Positions 56,388 to 64,000 of a stretch of 64,000 bases of DNA are shown here, in pieces. Position 1 is the first letter of the stretch; each line of letters begins with the position of its first letter. This stretch comes from Thermohalobaculum sediminis (GTDB lineage: Bacteria > Pseudomonadota > Alphaproteobacteria > Rhodobacterales > Rhodobacteraceae), in NCBI RefSeq assembly GCF_023487995.1, contig NZ_JAMFKN010000006.1, positions 218,255 to 282,254 of the forward strand, written 5' to 3'. A model generated the notes under the pieces. That model had not been told where the DNA came from and searched no databases. It worked only from the letters and a program-made list of their open reading frames with translations. Made by a program: the position numbers and the translations under genes.

Positions 56388-56864
56388 TCCCCTGAGGAAC
56401 TCGAGGCGCTTCAGAAGAAGGCCATCAAGAAGGCCATCAAGGACATGGAAAAGCGCGACCGGCAGGCAAAGCCGCCCAAGAAATGCGGCGCGCGCAAGAT
56501 CGCCAACAAGGACCGGATGGATTTCGAACCCGCCTTCAGGAAACGGTTCTGGCGCAAGCATGCCAACAGCCCATGCGCCAAATGCGGCGACCCGATCGCC
56601 GAGGACGAGCGGAGCATCGATCACGTCACGCCTTGGGCGGACGTCCGGATCGGTTTGGAGACCGCGACCGTCTGCAAGGACGACGTGCACTGGGAAGTCG
56701 TCTTCGTCGACACGATGCTAACGGCCTACCAGGACAAGCGGAACCTCGTTCCGATGCACAAGCGATGCAACAGCAGCAAGGGCGGAACCCAGGGCAACGA
56801 CACGATCACCCCGATCAAGGTCGGGGTGTGCTTCGGAAACTGTTCCCTCGAGAAGGCGACCTGA
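56220..56864 (+). CDS. HNH-endonuclease-domain protein
   Basis: The 214-residue protein has a very basic, helical N-terminal half (about residues 1-95, rich in Lys/Arg) and a C-terminal zinc-type HNH module. The zinc Cys pair is in SPCAKCGDPI, the catalytic His in RSIDHVTPWAD and the final Asn/His/Cys segment in RNLVPMHKRCNSSKGG. HNH proteins act as nucleases in restriction, homing or phage functions. Both the basic N-terminus and the lack of a methylase neighbour argue against a simple restriction enzyme. AAGGAGGAAGAC precedes the start. Its 5' part is repeated downstream. Confidence 0.75.
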   Translation: MPPKTRSSTLIERDPLKALTGRVKGSGKHNTRSVSKRKQIVSNVVREVVRETNEGMSPEELEALQKKAIKKAIKDMEKRDRQAKPPKKCGARKIANKDRMDFEPAFRKRFWRKHANSPCAKCGDPIAEDERSIDHVTPWADVRIGLETATVCKDDVHWEVVFVDTMLTAYQDKRNLVPMHKRCNSSKGGTQGNDTITPIKVGVCFGNCSLEKAT

Positions 56865-57438
56865 CGCCCGGAGATGCCCGTTCTGTGATCGGCTGCCAGA
56901 CGCCAGCGGCGTATGCCGCCCGTTGCTCCGTCGGCGCGACAGCTCCAGAGTGACGCCCCGGCTTCGGTTTCGGCTGGATGATCTTCGGGGACCGCAACAA
57001 ATTGATCACACGTGGATCGTGAGCCCTAAGCGATCCGATTATTCATCCACTGCGCGGACCCCGCCGCGCCGCCGCGCGCCAGGCCCGGCCAAGAAGGAAG
57101 ACATGTCGCCGAAAAACACGGAGCAGTAGCCTCATCGAGCGGGATCCGCTCAAGGCGCTGACCGGCCGCGTGAAGGCGAGCGAGAAGCACAACACCAGGT
57201 CCGTCTCGAAGCACAAGCAGCTCGTCTCGAACGTCGTGCGCGAAGTCGTTCGGGAGATGAACAAGGGCATGACGCCGGCGTAGCTCAGCGGAGTGAAATG
57301 CGGCCGCACGGTGATGGATTGTGGTTGTCCGCGCTTGCTGGCGGGCAGGTTCCTCCCCACCGGTGGTATTGTGTGAGGGGCACCAGCATGCTGCGGCCGG
57401 TCATCCCTCCTGTCCGACGGATGGCGATTTCTCGATCT
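56865..57438. other. Intergenic interval holding the HNH partial duplicate
   Basis: Apart from repeat unit B (57051-57271), no gene or clear signal is supported here. Confidence 0.5.
57051..57271 (+). pseudogene. Direct repeat unit B: partial duplicate of the HNH gene 5' end
   Basis: The copy retains the ribosome binding site and ATG (57103), but one inserted base near codon 6 gives MSPKNTEQ followed by TAG. Downstream codons in the shifted frame still read like the HNH N-terminus (RSVSK..., NVVREVVRE). Similarity ends at GGGCATG (57271). It is a non-functional fragment. Confidence 0.7.
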
Positions 57439-57906
57439 TCATCCGCCAGCGTCGCTGAACACCCGCTCTTCGAGCGAGTGACCGCCGCCGCGGTCGAGCC
57501 GGCCGCCGGCCGCCCGTCCGCCCATGTAGTTTGGCCCCTTGCCGCCGCCGCTCTCGTGCCCGCCATCCGCACTGTCATGATCATCGCCATCGGTGTGGTC
57601 GTGATCCTCGCCGCTGTCGTGGCCGCCGCTGGCGCCGTCGCGGCCACCCATGTATTTCGGCCCCTTGCCCTTGCCATCGGAGGCGGCGTGGTCGTCACCG
57701 GTCGCGTGATCGGTGTCATGGCCGGTGTCGTGCGATCCGGTGGTGAGGTGGCCTCCGCCGGCGCCACCCTTGCCGCCGCCGCCGCCGCCGCCCAAGTGGG
57801 TCTGCGCTATTCCCTCCGCGGGGAGCGTTGCGACCAGAACCGTGAGCGCCGTGCCTCCCAGCAGCCGCGCAAGCCTTCGCCGTGTGATCGGTGCCGTCAT
57901 GCCCAT
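57439..57906 (-). CDS. Exported Gly/His/Asp-rich protein
   Basis: The 155-residue protein begins with a twin-arginine-type signal (TAPITRRRLARLLGGTALTV, cleavage near GIAQ at about residue 36). The mature part is low-complexity: a Gly run, then His/Asp-rich repeats (HDTGHDTDH, DSGEDHDHTDGDD), which could bind metal ions. The motif GKGPxYMGGR occurs twice, about 40 residues apart. Its start has GGAGG upstream and lies 82 bases after the next exported gene, so the two are probably co-transcribed. I do not recognise a family. Confidence 0.65.
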   Translation of the reverse strand: MGMTAPITRRRLARLLGGTALTVLVATLPAEGIAQTHLGGGGGGGKGGAGGGHLTTGSHDTGHDTDHATGDDHAASDGKGKGPKYMGGRDGASGGHDSGEDHDHTDGDDHDSADGGHESGGGKGPNYMGGRAAGGRLDRGGGHSLEERVFSDAGG

Positions 57907-57987
57907 GAGAGCCTCCCTTCCCCGGCTCGAACCGGAAGGGGGCGCGGAGCTTCCGTCCGCGCTCACCCATTCTCGCGCAGAGCGCCC

Positions 57988-59148
57988 TCAGTTCGCGGCC
58001 AGCTGGTCGATCGGCACGGCGTATTCGTGGATGTACTCGAGCACCTGCCGGGCATCCTCGGCCGCCGCGGTGAAGGCCTCGAGAGTTCCGCTCGCGGTCA
58101 GGTCGGTGCTGGCGAAGACCGTCTCGTAGATGTTCACCTCAGTGGCCTCCCAGCTGCCGTCGGTCTGCTGGATCAGCACGGTCGCCGTCGCGTCCCCGAA
58201 GGTATCCGAGCGGTCGTAGCTGAAGCTCGAATAGTCGATGTCCGTGTAGGTCACGCTGCCGACCGTCACCGTCTGGATGTCGAGGAAGGCGTCGATATAG
58301 GCAATCTCGTCGACCGAGAACGGCGAGGTCTTGTCGGTCGCCGCCGCGAGGAAGGCCGGCGCCGCCTGAAGGTCCTCGATCGTCAGCGCACCATCGACCA
58401 TGAAGTCGAACTCGGTTCCGACCAGGTCATCGGGCGTCATGTCGGGGATGCTGCCGGTGGTCATCAGCGCGACATAGATCGCGAGGTTCTCGAGCGGCGA
58501 GTCGATCGTCTTGGTGGTCTCGACGCCGTCGACGAGCGTGGTGACGGTGAGGCGGCCCGACGGATCGAGCGCCAGCGCGGTCGCGCTCTCGAGAAGCAGG
58601 ATCACCTCGTCGGCGCGCCGGTCGAGCACCTTGGTCGGCGCACGGCCGACGTTGAGGCGGCCAAGCTCGACCTCCTGGGTCAGCGTCTCTTCGATCGGCG
58701 CACCTTCCTCGTCCAGCGGGATCAGGTTACCCTCGGCATCGATCGGCTGGACGAAGCCCTCGGGCGTCAGGATGGGGACGCCATCCTCGTCGCGCAGGAT
58801 CACCCACAGGTCGCCGAACAGGTCGCCCCGCTTCGAGCCGGCCGTCGTCGGCTTGCCACCGGCGCCCGCCTTTCCACCCTTCTCGCCAGCCCAGTCAGGC
58901 CGATCGGAATCCTCTTCCTCCGCGCCTGTGATGTCGCGGAAGATGCCGCCGAGGCCGCCGCCCCTGCCTTCGCCCGCGCCGGCGCCGCCCTTGCCGTGAG
59001 CGCCACCCTGGCCCTTCTGCTGCCCGCCCGCGCCCTGGCCGCCGGCGGCGAATGCCGTGTCGCCCGGCGCGGTCAGCGACAGCGCCACGGCAGCGGTGCC
59101 TGCCATCAGGATGCCGGTCAGCCCGGGAATGAAACGTTCGATCGTCAT
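57988..59148 (-). CDS. Exported protein with Gly/Lys-rich N-terminal region
   Basis: The 386-residue protein has a Sec signal (residues 1-34, ending AFAA), a Gly/Lys/Gln-rich low-complexity segment (about 35-105) and a folded acidic C-terminal domain (about 110-386) with Thr/Asp-rich strands. No family is recognised. GGGAG precedes the ATG at 59148, and a perfect palindrome lies about 60 bases upstream. It is followed by the other Gly-rich gene and preceded by the large outer-membrane protein, all on the same strand. Confidence 0.7.
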   Translation of the reverse strand: MTIERFIPGLTGILMAGTAAVALSLTAPGDTAFAAGGQGAGGQQKGQGGAHGKGGAGAGEGRGGGLGGIFRDITGAEEEDSDRPDWAGEKGGKAGAGGKPTTAGSKRGDLFGDLWVILRDEDGVPILTPEGFVQPIDAEGNLIPLDEEGAPIEETLTQEVELGRLNVGRAPTKVLDRRADEVILLLESATALALDPSGRLTVTTLVDGVETTKTIDSPLENLAIYVALMTTGSIPDMTPDDLVGTEFDFMVDGALTIEDLQAAPAFLAAATDKTSPFSVDEIAYIDAFLDIQTVTVGSVTYTDIDYSSFSYDRSDTFGDATATVLIQQTDGSWEATEVNIYETVFASTDLTASGTLEAFTAAAEDARQVLEYIHEYAVPIDQLAAN

Positions 59149-59205
59149 GAGGCCCTACTCCCTTGGAATGTCCGTCACGGCTTCCTGCCAATACCCACCC
59201 TTTCG

Positions 59206-59219
59206 GCGAATCGATTCGC
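59206..59219. promoter_or_regulatory. 14-base palindrome upstream of the exported-protein gene
   Basis: GCGAATCGATTCGC is a perfect palindrome 58 bases upstream of the start at 59148. It may be an operator; no second copy was noticed in the window. Confidence 0.35.
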
Positions 59220-59323
59220 TTCGGCCGGACACCCGACAGTGAAGACCCGGCGCGGCGGGTGCTTCCTTGATCAGCGTCAAAAGAACCACATATTCCCTGT
59301 GGTTTTTATCCGGGACGCGGCGG

Positions 59324-61741
59324 TCAGAACCTGTATGTCAGCCCGACGCCGAACTGGTTCTCGGCCGGATCGAAGCTCTCGATGCCCGCGCCATAATCGA
59401 CCGTGAAGGCATCGTAGTCTGTGCGCGTGTATTCGAGGTTCACGTGCAGATCGTCCGTGACCGGGAACTCGATGCCGCCGCCAAGCCGCAGGCCCACCTC
59501 CGTGCGCGTTCTCGACACGTCGTTGCCTGCGAAGTTGTAGTCCGCTTCGAACCAGGTGTTCACGACGCCCGCCTTGGCATAGACGAGGACGGCGTCGTTC
59601 ACGATGTAGCCCGCCCGCACCGCGCCACCGACCGCGCCGCGCTTCTGGGCCGAGAACAGTCTGCCCGAGGGGTCGCGCTCGATGTTCCAGTTGGCGGTGC
59701 CGAATTCGCCCTCGACCTCGGCGCCCAGGTAGAACGCATCGAAGCTGTGGCCGTAACCAGCCATCAGGCCGCCGAAGACGCCACCGCTGCCCTGACCGCT
59801 CTCGCGCAGCGTGGTGATCCCGGCACCCGAGGTCCGCTCGCCGGCGGTGTCGGTCAGGATCACGCCATGCCCGACCCGGGCGCCGGCATAGAAGCCTGTG
59901 AAGTCGGCCGGCTGGGGCGCACGCGCCTCGCGCTCGCCAAGGCTGTAGACGAGGCCGATGCGCGCGACCGATTCCATGTTGGCGAAGTTGTCGCCGGGTG
60001 CGCTGACACCGAAGTCGTAGTCGCCATACGAGGTGAGAACGTATTCCATCCGCCCCGAGAAACCGTTTCCGATCGGGAATTCCGCACCGGCGCCGCCGCG
60101 CAGTCCCAGGCGCCGCTCGGTGTCCGAGGCCGCCGCGCCTCCGGTGGCATAGGTCGTCTCGAAACTGGTGCCGACCGCGCCTGCGCGGGCGTAGAGCAGG
60201 ACGTCGTTGCGCGTGCGGAACCCCAGGATGGCGCTGCCGCCGATGCCGTCCTTGCGCTCGACGCCGAAGTTGCGGTTCGAGGCGTGGTGCCAGTCGGCCG
60301 CGCCCATGTCGCCTTCGAGTTCGACGCCCAGCAGGATGCTGCCGATATCGGCGCGATAGCCGAGGAAGGCGCCGCCGAGCACGCCCGAGCCCGCGAAGTC
60401 GGCGGCGAGGCTGCCGCCCTGCTGCGGGTTGCCGCGCGGCCCCTCGAGCGCCGTGCCCAGCGCGCCATGCCCGAACTGCACGCCGCCATATAGGCCCTCG
60501 CCGCTGGCCGACGCGAAGCCGGTATCGGTGGTGTAGGCGGGGTCGAGGGCCGCGCCGAGGCTGATCATGAAGGTGTGGCCGTCATAATCTGCGCCCGCGA
60601 CGTCCGAGCTGCGCTGCTCGAAGGTATAGTCGCCGCCGACGAAGAAGTTCGGTGTCAGGTGGTAGCGCAGGCCGCCGCCGATTTCGGTGATGTAGTCCGT
60701 GCGGCCGCTCTCCTGATAATCGTTCTTGGTGAGGAAGGCATAGCCGATCGCCGAGAGGTCGGGCGCGATGCGGTGCGAGACATTGAGGCCCGACGCCGTC
60801 GAGAGATAGCCCGACGCGCCGGTGATGGTCGTCTCCTCGAGCGTGCGCTCGACCAGCCCGGTGACGGTGGTGCGCCGCCCGGGGCGCCAGGTGATCTTGC
60901 CGCCGAAATCCACCGCGGTCGTTCGGTCGAAGCGCGCGTCATCATAGCCCTGCGACAGAACGCCGATCAGCGCCTCGCCGCGCACCGGACCAAGCTGGCC
61001 CGAGATGCCGACCGCCGCCTGAACGCCGTCCGAACTGCGCTGGAAGCCCGCATCGTCGAACCTGCGTTTATATTCGCGCAGGTCGTAGAGGCCCTGCAGG
61101 AAGACCTCGAGCTGGTCGTCGATGTCATAGCTCAGGCGCGCGCCGAACTCGCCCATCAGCCGGTCGCGATCGTTGTTGTCGATGACGCCCCCGCCGGCGG
61201 CGGGGACGTTGCCGAAGTCGAAGCGCCGTAGGTTCGCGCCGACGCGCAGGCCGACATCGCCGAAGTCGTGCGAGGCGCCCACGAAGCCGCTTGCTTCGGT
61301 GTACTTCGTGGGCCTGGTGCCGTCGACGTCGTCGGCCGAGGATCTCTCCTCGTGCAGCCAGGCATAGTCGGCGCCGCCGAACAGGAAGCTCTCCTCGCCC
61401 AGGTTCACACGACCTTCGCCACCCAGAAGGAAATCCTCGTAGTCCTCGCCCGACTCGCGGGCATGGACGCCGATGTCGGCCGCGGCGGTCAGGCCAAGGC
61501 GATAGGTCTCGTTACCCCCTTCGACCGTCACCTCGGGCTCGATCACGGTGATGAAGTCACCGCGCTTGTCGTTCTCGGTCGAGAAGATGTTGTCGTCGTA
61601 TTTCTCGCCTGCCCTCAGCCGGGCGTCGAGGTCCCAATCGCTACCCGTGGATGAAGCATCCTGCGCCAACGCGGCCGCGCTCACGCTGGCCAGCAAGACC
61701 GCGAGCCCGATATGTCCATAACGCCAGAAGTCTGCGCTCAC
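59324..61741 (-). CDS. Large multi-barrel outer-membrane protein
   Basis: The 805-residue protein starts with a signal peptide (YGHIGLAVLLASVSAAALAQ, cleavage near residue 26). An N-terminal outer-membrane beta-barrel of the BBP2 type (about residues 35-410) follows, then two tandem opacity/Omp25-like eight-strand barrels (about 415-600, GLYGGVQFGHG, and 613-805, GFYAGARVGHG), which are clearly related to each other. It ends in YRF with the terminal Phe expected for BAM-dependent barrels. A GTG at 61741 is chosen as the start because it directly precedes the signal peptide and follows GGGGTGG. Function unknown. Confidence 0.8.
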   Translation of the reverse strand: MSADFWRYGHIGLAVLLASVSAAALAQDASSTGSDWDLDARLRAGEKYDDNIFSTENDKRGDFITVIEPEVTVEGGNETYRLGLTAAADIGVHARESGEDYEDFLLGGEGRVNLGEESFLFGGADYAWLHEERSSADDVDGTRPTKYTEASGFVGASHDFGDVGLRVGANLRRFDFGNVPAAGGGVIDNNDRDRLMGEFGARLSYDIDDQLEVFLQGLYDLREYKRRFDDAGFQRSSDGVQAAVGISGQLGPVRGEALIGVLSQGYDDARFDRTTAVDFGGKITWRPGRRTTVTGLVERTLEETTITGASGYLSTASGLNVSHRIAPDLSAIGYAFLTKNDYQESGRTDYITEIGGGLRYHLTPNFFVGGDYTFEQRSSDVAGADYDGHTFMISLGAALDPAYTTDTGFASASGEGLYGGVQFGHGALGTALEGPRGNPQQGGSLAADFAGSGVLGGAFLGYRADIGSILLGVELEGDMGAADWHHASNRNFGVERKDGIGGSAILGFRTRNDVLLYARAGAVGTSFETTYATGGAAASDTERRLGLRGGAGAEFPIGNGFSGRMEYVLTSYGDYDFGVSAPGDNFANMESVARIGLVYSLGEREARAPQPADFTGFYAGARVGHGVILTDTAGERTSGAGITTLRESGQGSGGVFGGLMAGYGHSFDAFYLGAEVEGEFGTANWNIERDPSGRLFSAQKRGAVGGAVRAGYIVNDAVLVYAKAGVVNTWFEADYNFAGNDVSRTRTEVGLRLGGGIEFPVTDDLHVNLEYTRTDYDAFTVDYGAGIESFDPAENQFGVGLTYRF

Positions 61742-61954
61742 CGTTCCACCCCCTGCGGACTTGCGATGACATGCTGAGCGAAGCAGCAATGCACATAAAA
61801 CACATGGCAATTGGACTCTGGCAAGCCGTCCGCATCAGCACCTGCTCGTATGTATCTGAAAGGCAACGCTCAAATCGTGGTCTTCTTCGGCGGAACCTGC
61901 CGCGCTCTTGGGCTGATCCGCGCAGTGCCGCGATGACATGCTGCATCGGCAGGC

Positions 61955-62068
61955 GCCTTTCGCCGAGTGCGGCCGCGCGGCGTTGTAGTCCTTGAACCAG
62001 CGGGCAATGCCAGCACGGCCGGCTGGCGTTCGCGAGATCGAGGTCACGTTGCCGCGTTGGGTGAACAA
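61955..62068 (-). pseudogene. Possible IS3-type transposase C-terminal relic
   Basis: The minus strand encodes ARWFKDYNAARPHSAKG, close to the WxxDYNxxRPHSALGY motif at the C-terminus of IS3-family integrase-core transposases. Only about 35 codons fit. Confidence 0.45.
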
Positions 62069-62850
62069 CTCAACGGCCGATCTGTTCTTCGGAGGAGACC
62101 CTCGTGCGAACCGCAGCGAATATCAATCATCCGCCGAATTTGTTGAAAAAATCCGCAATCGTTGAATCTGCGGGATTATTGCTGCCATGTCGAGTAATAT
62201 AGTATCCGTAAAAAAAGATATGGCAGATGATTGAGCGACCGGGTGAGCTTTATTCGAAAATATACTCCCGAGCCGCCCTAGATCGAGCCTCCCCGGCATC
62301 GCGGGGCTCGACGGGGCGGGCGGCTTCGATCCTCGGGGCGCATCCTCCGTGGATCGGCGGAGGCTTCTGAGAAAGCAGAGAAACTCAGATTTCGCGTGCT
62401 CAATGTTAAGCTGACCAGGCAAATTGGCGGTTGTTCTCGCGCGTAAGCGCGCGGGACGGCCGCCTTCCATCCGCCTTTGATCTTGATGCGGCAGACGTTA
62501 ACTGAGAAAAAATCTCACCGGTCGGAACCAGTTTCGGAATTAGGTGTTGTCTCTCTGCAGAGTTACGCCACACGCTACGAAGACGCAGACGCAGGATTAC
62601 GCCACAACAAAGACCGTAGACGCCGCCGCTGGGTATTAGCGGCGGCGTTTGTCGTTTAACCTGCCGTTAAGGACTCCGTGAGAGAGCGTAAGCGCGGCTA
62701 ACCTGCCGTAGGTCGAGGGTAGCCGCAACACGCTAAACGAGCAGAACTCGCCACCTGCGGAGCAAGCAACATGGTGGCATGCTTATTTCGTCGAATCCGC
62801 ATGTCGAATGATGGGCAGCTGCATGGCGCCTTTGTGGCGAGCCACTTAGC
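62069..62850. other. Long gene-poor interval
   Basis: I support no protein-coding gene in these 780 bases. It holds an AT-rich stretch (about 62130-62260), a strong hairpin at 62620 and an 11-base direct repeat TAACCTGCCGT at 62657 and 62699. Short open frames here lack recognisable features. Confidence 0.5.
62620..62656 (+). terminator. Strong terminator-like hairpin with no upstream gene
   Basis: A perfect 11-base stem (ACGCCGCCGCT / AGCGGCGGCGT) with a 7-base loop is followed by TTGTCGTTT. It could end an unannotated small RNA transcribed rightwards. Confidence 0.55.
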
Positions 62851-62863
62851 GTGCTAACTGCAT

Positions 62864-63186
62864 ACTATGCGCCTCATAATTCTTTTTCTCGTTTTATTCC
62901 TAGTCTTGCCCTGGCCGCCGATCTGCGTGGCGTGGCGCGCGTGGTTGACGGTGACACGCTGGCCCTTTGGGACACGCGCATCCGGCTTCACGCGCTGCAC
63001 GCGCCAGAGATAGACGAGCCGCGCGGACGTGAGGCCCGAGACGTTTTGCGGGCCATTGTGGAGCCCAAGCCAATCACCTGCCGCGCAGTGGATCGGGATC
63101 GTTATGGGCGTATCGTGGCGGATTGCGAGAACGCCGAGATGCAGGAAGGCGGCGGCGCAGGCGAGACGGAAGAGGCGCGTGGCTAG
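62864..63186 (+). pseudogene. Thermonuclease (SNase-like) gene, broken at both ends
   Basis: The ATG at 62864 opens a signal peptide (MRLIILFLVLFLVLPW), but the nuclease body (ADLRGVARVVDGDTLALWDT) is in the next frame from about 62905, so one base has been gained or lost in the leader. Catalytic residues are kept: Arg and Glu in RIRLHALHAPEIDEPRG, Arg in RDRYGRIVADC. After ADC the sequence departs from the family and ends with a Glu/Gly-rich tail, losing the usual 30-40 C-terminal residues. The body could still be read from an ATG at 62851 without a signal peptide. Confidence 0.6.
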
Positions 63187-63302
63187 CGCGCATTAATCCG
63201 CAGCACGCCGCTTAGTCAGGTTGTGCTGGGGAAATCTCGGGGGAAAAAGACACGGAGTTTCTTTAAGTAATTGAACTTAATAATAAAATTATTGTTTATG
63301 GC

Positions 63303-63923
63303 GGTGGTGTCAGACGAATGCGAACTCGTCTCAGTTTGCCGGCGAGCGCCGGATATCAGATCGCGCCGACTGACGCCACTCCTCGAGAGCGGCGGTTCTG
63401 TTGACCTTGAAGATGTGCCGGCTCGAGATGCTGCGTTCTTGATTGAAGTGGTTGTAGACGGAGGCGTGGACGGCGGCGAAGAGTTGCAGGGTTTGCATCC
63501 GTGTGAACCGCAGCATCGCATGCTCCCGTCGTCGCAGTGGCAAGTGCGAGTTCTCGACGCGGTTGGTCAACCAGCGTCCCGTCGCCTGCAGATCTGTCCC
63601 ACCGAGCTCACGCAGTGCCGCGCGGCACGATGAGAGCCGGTCGGTGATAATCTCCTGCGGCCGGCCGTGGCGGCGCATCAATCTCCGGAGGAATTTCAAT
63701 TCCGCCTTTTTGTTCCGGCGCTTGGTGACGACGGCTTCGAGCTCCTCTCCCTCGTGATCGACGGCGCGCCATAGGTAGTGGTGTTCGCCGTTGATCTTCC
63801 CGAAAACCTCGTCGACGTGCCAGCGCGAGGCGGAGAAAGCGCGCATCCGGTCAATGCGTTTGCGCCGGATCTCGGCGGCGAACATCGGGCCAAACCTGTT
63901 CCACCAGAACCTGACCGTCTCAT
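63303..63923 (-). pseudogene. IS6-family transposase (copy 5), 5' truncated
   Basis: The minus strand encodes VRFWWNRFGPMFAAEIRRKR, then WHVDEVFGKINGEHHYLW with the first catalytic Asp, EIITDRLSSCRAALREL with the second, and VENSHLPLRRREHAMLRFTR with the Glu, down to a stop at 63331. The catalytic core is intact in one frame. The right end (GGTGGTGTCAGACGAA) lies at 63303. The first 40 or so codons are replaced at 63924 by the end of another copy. Confidence 0.85.
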
Positions 63924-64000
63924 GGTGGTGTCAGACGAATGCGAACCAGTCTCAGATTGGCTGTCAACGTCGGCCTTCAGGCTGCGCCGAGCTGACGCCA
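63924..64000 (-). mobile_element. Right end of a further IS6-family copy, running off the window
   Basis: From 63924 the sequence repeats the right end of copy 5 (GGTGGTGTCAGACGAATGCG) and continues with the transposase 3' region (GCGCCGAGCTGACGCCA, also found at about 48230). It has apparently inserted into the transposase gene of copy 5. Confidence 0.7.

Noticed and set aside
57439..57800. Gly/His/Asp repeats considered as a CRISPR-like or iteron array at DNA level
   Set aside because: The repeats are imperfect, coding and lack regular spacing; they reflect a low-complexity protein.
62123..62470. A 115-codon minus-strand open frame in the AT-richer interval
   Set aside because: No family motif, no ribosome binding site and poor codon bias; treated as non-coding.
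62657..62709. Two TAACCTGCCGT repeats considered as plasmid iterons
   Set aside because: Only two copies are present, with no replication initiator gene or AT-rich origin pattern nearby.

Overview
The window is GC-rich chromosomal or megaplasmid DNA from an alphaproteobacterium, most likely a member of Rhodobacterales. This rests on codon bias, two DUF1127-type small proteins, two tripartite TRAP transporters, Agrobacterium-like uronate catabolism proteins and many decayed IS6-family relics. No rRNA, tRNA, CRISPR array or replication gene was seen.

Layout. 0-5.2 kb: the end of a frameshifted type II NADH dehydrogenase, a LysR regulator, a 3-hydroxybutyrate dehydrogenase, a DUF1127-like peptide, a periplasmic cupin and an MFS exporter. 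5.2-11.7 kb: IS relics around a very large secreted malectin / tandem Ig-like / metallophosphoesterase protein (frameshifted) and a small lipoprotein. 11.8-16.3 kb: a six-PAS histidine kinase translationally coupled to a response regulator whose output domain is a class III nucleotide cyclase.

16.3-48.1 kb is a sugar-acid catabolic island. Two divergent operons around a GntR/FCD regulator encode the oxidative hexuronate route: TRAP transporter, uronate dehydrogenase (Udh), galactarolactone isomerase, galactarolactone cycloisomerase (Gci), 5-keto-4-deoxyglucarate dehydratase (KdgD) and 2-oxoglutarate semialdehyde dehydrogenase. They take D-galacturonate or D-glucuronate to 2-oxoglutarate. A second GntR/FCD gene, a second TRAP transporter and about 16 more genes follow: a UxaA-type dehydratase, an IlvD/Edd aldonate dehydratase, AraD, a XylX-like FAH protein, KdgK, several SDR, MDR and 3-hydroxyisobutyrate-type dehydrogenases, a GlcD-like flavoprotein, a DMT exporter and two PhyH-type dioxygenases. 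A palindrome with core TGGTATACCA occurs twice before the second TRAP operon and once between the divergent units at 41.3 kb, so it probably defines one regulon.

48.2-64 kb is mosaic accessory DNA: IS6 and IS3 relics, a LysR stub, an SDR with a replaced C-terminus, a Tat-type alpha/beta hydrolase, a GlxA-like AraC regulator, a LysR gene lacking a normal start codon, a SulP permease, an HNH protein whose 5' end is repeated 0.9 kb downstream, two Gly-rich exported proteins, an 805-residue multi-barrel outer-membrane protein, a broken thermonuclease gene and two nested IS6 copies at the right edge.
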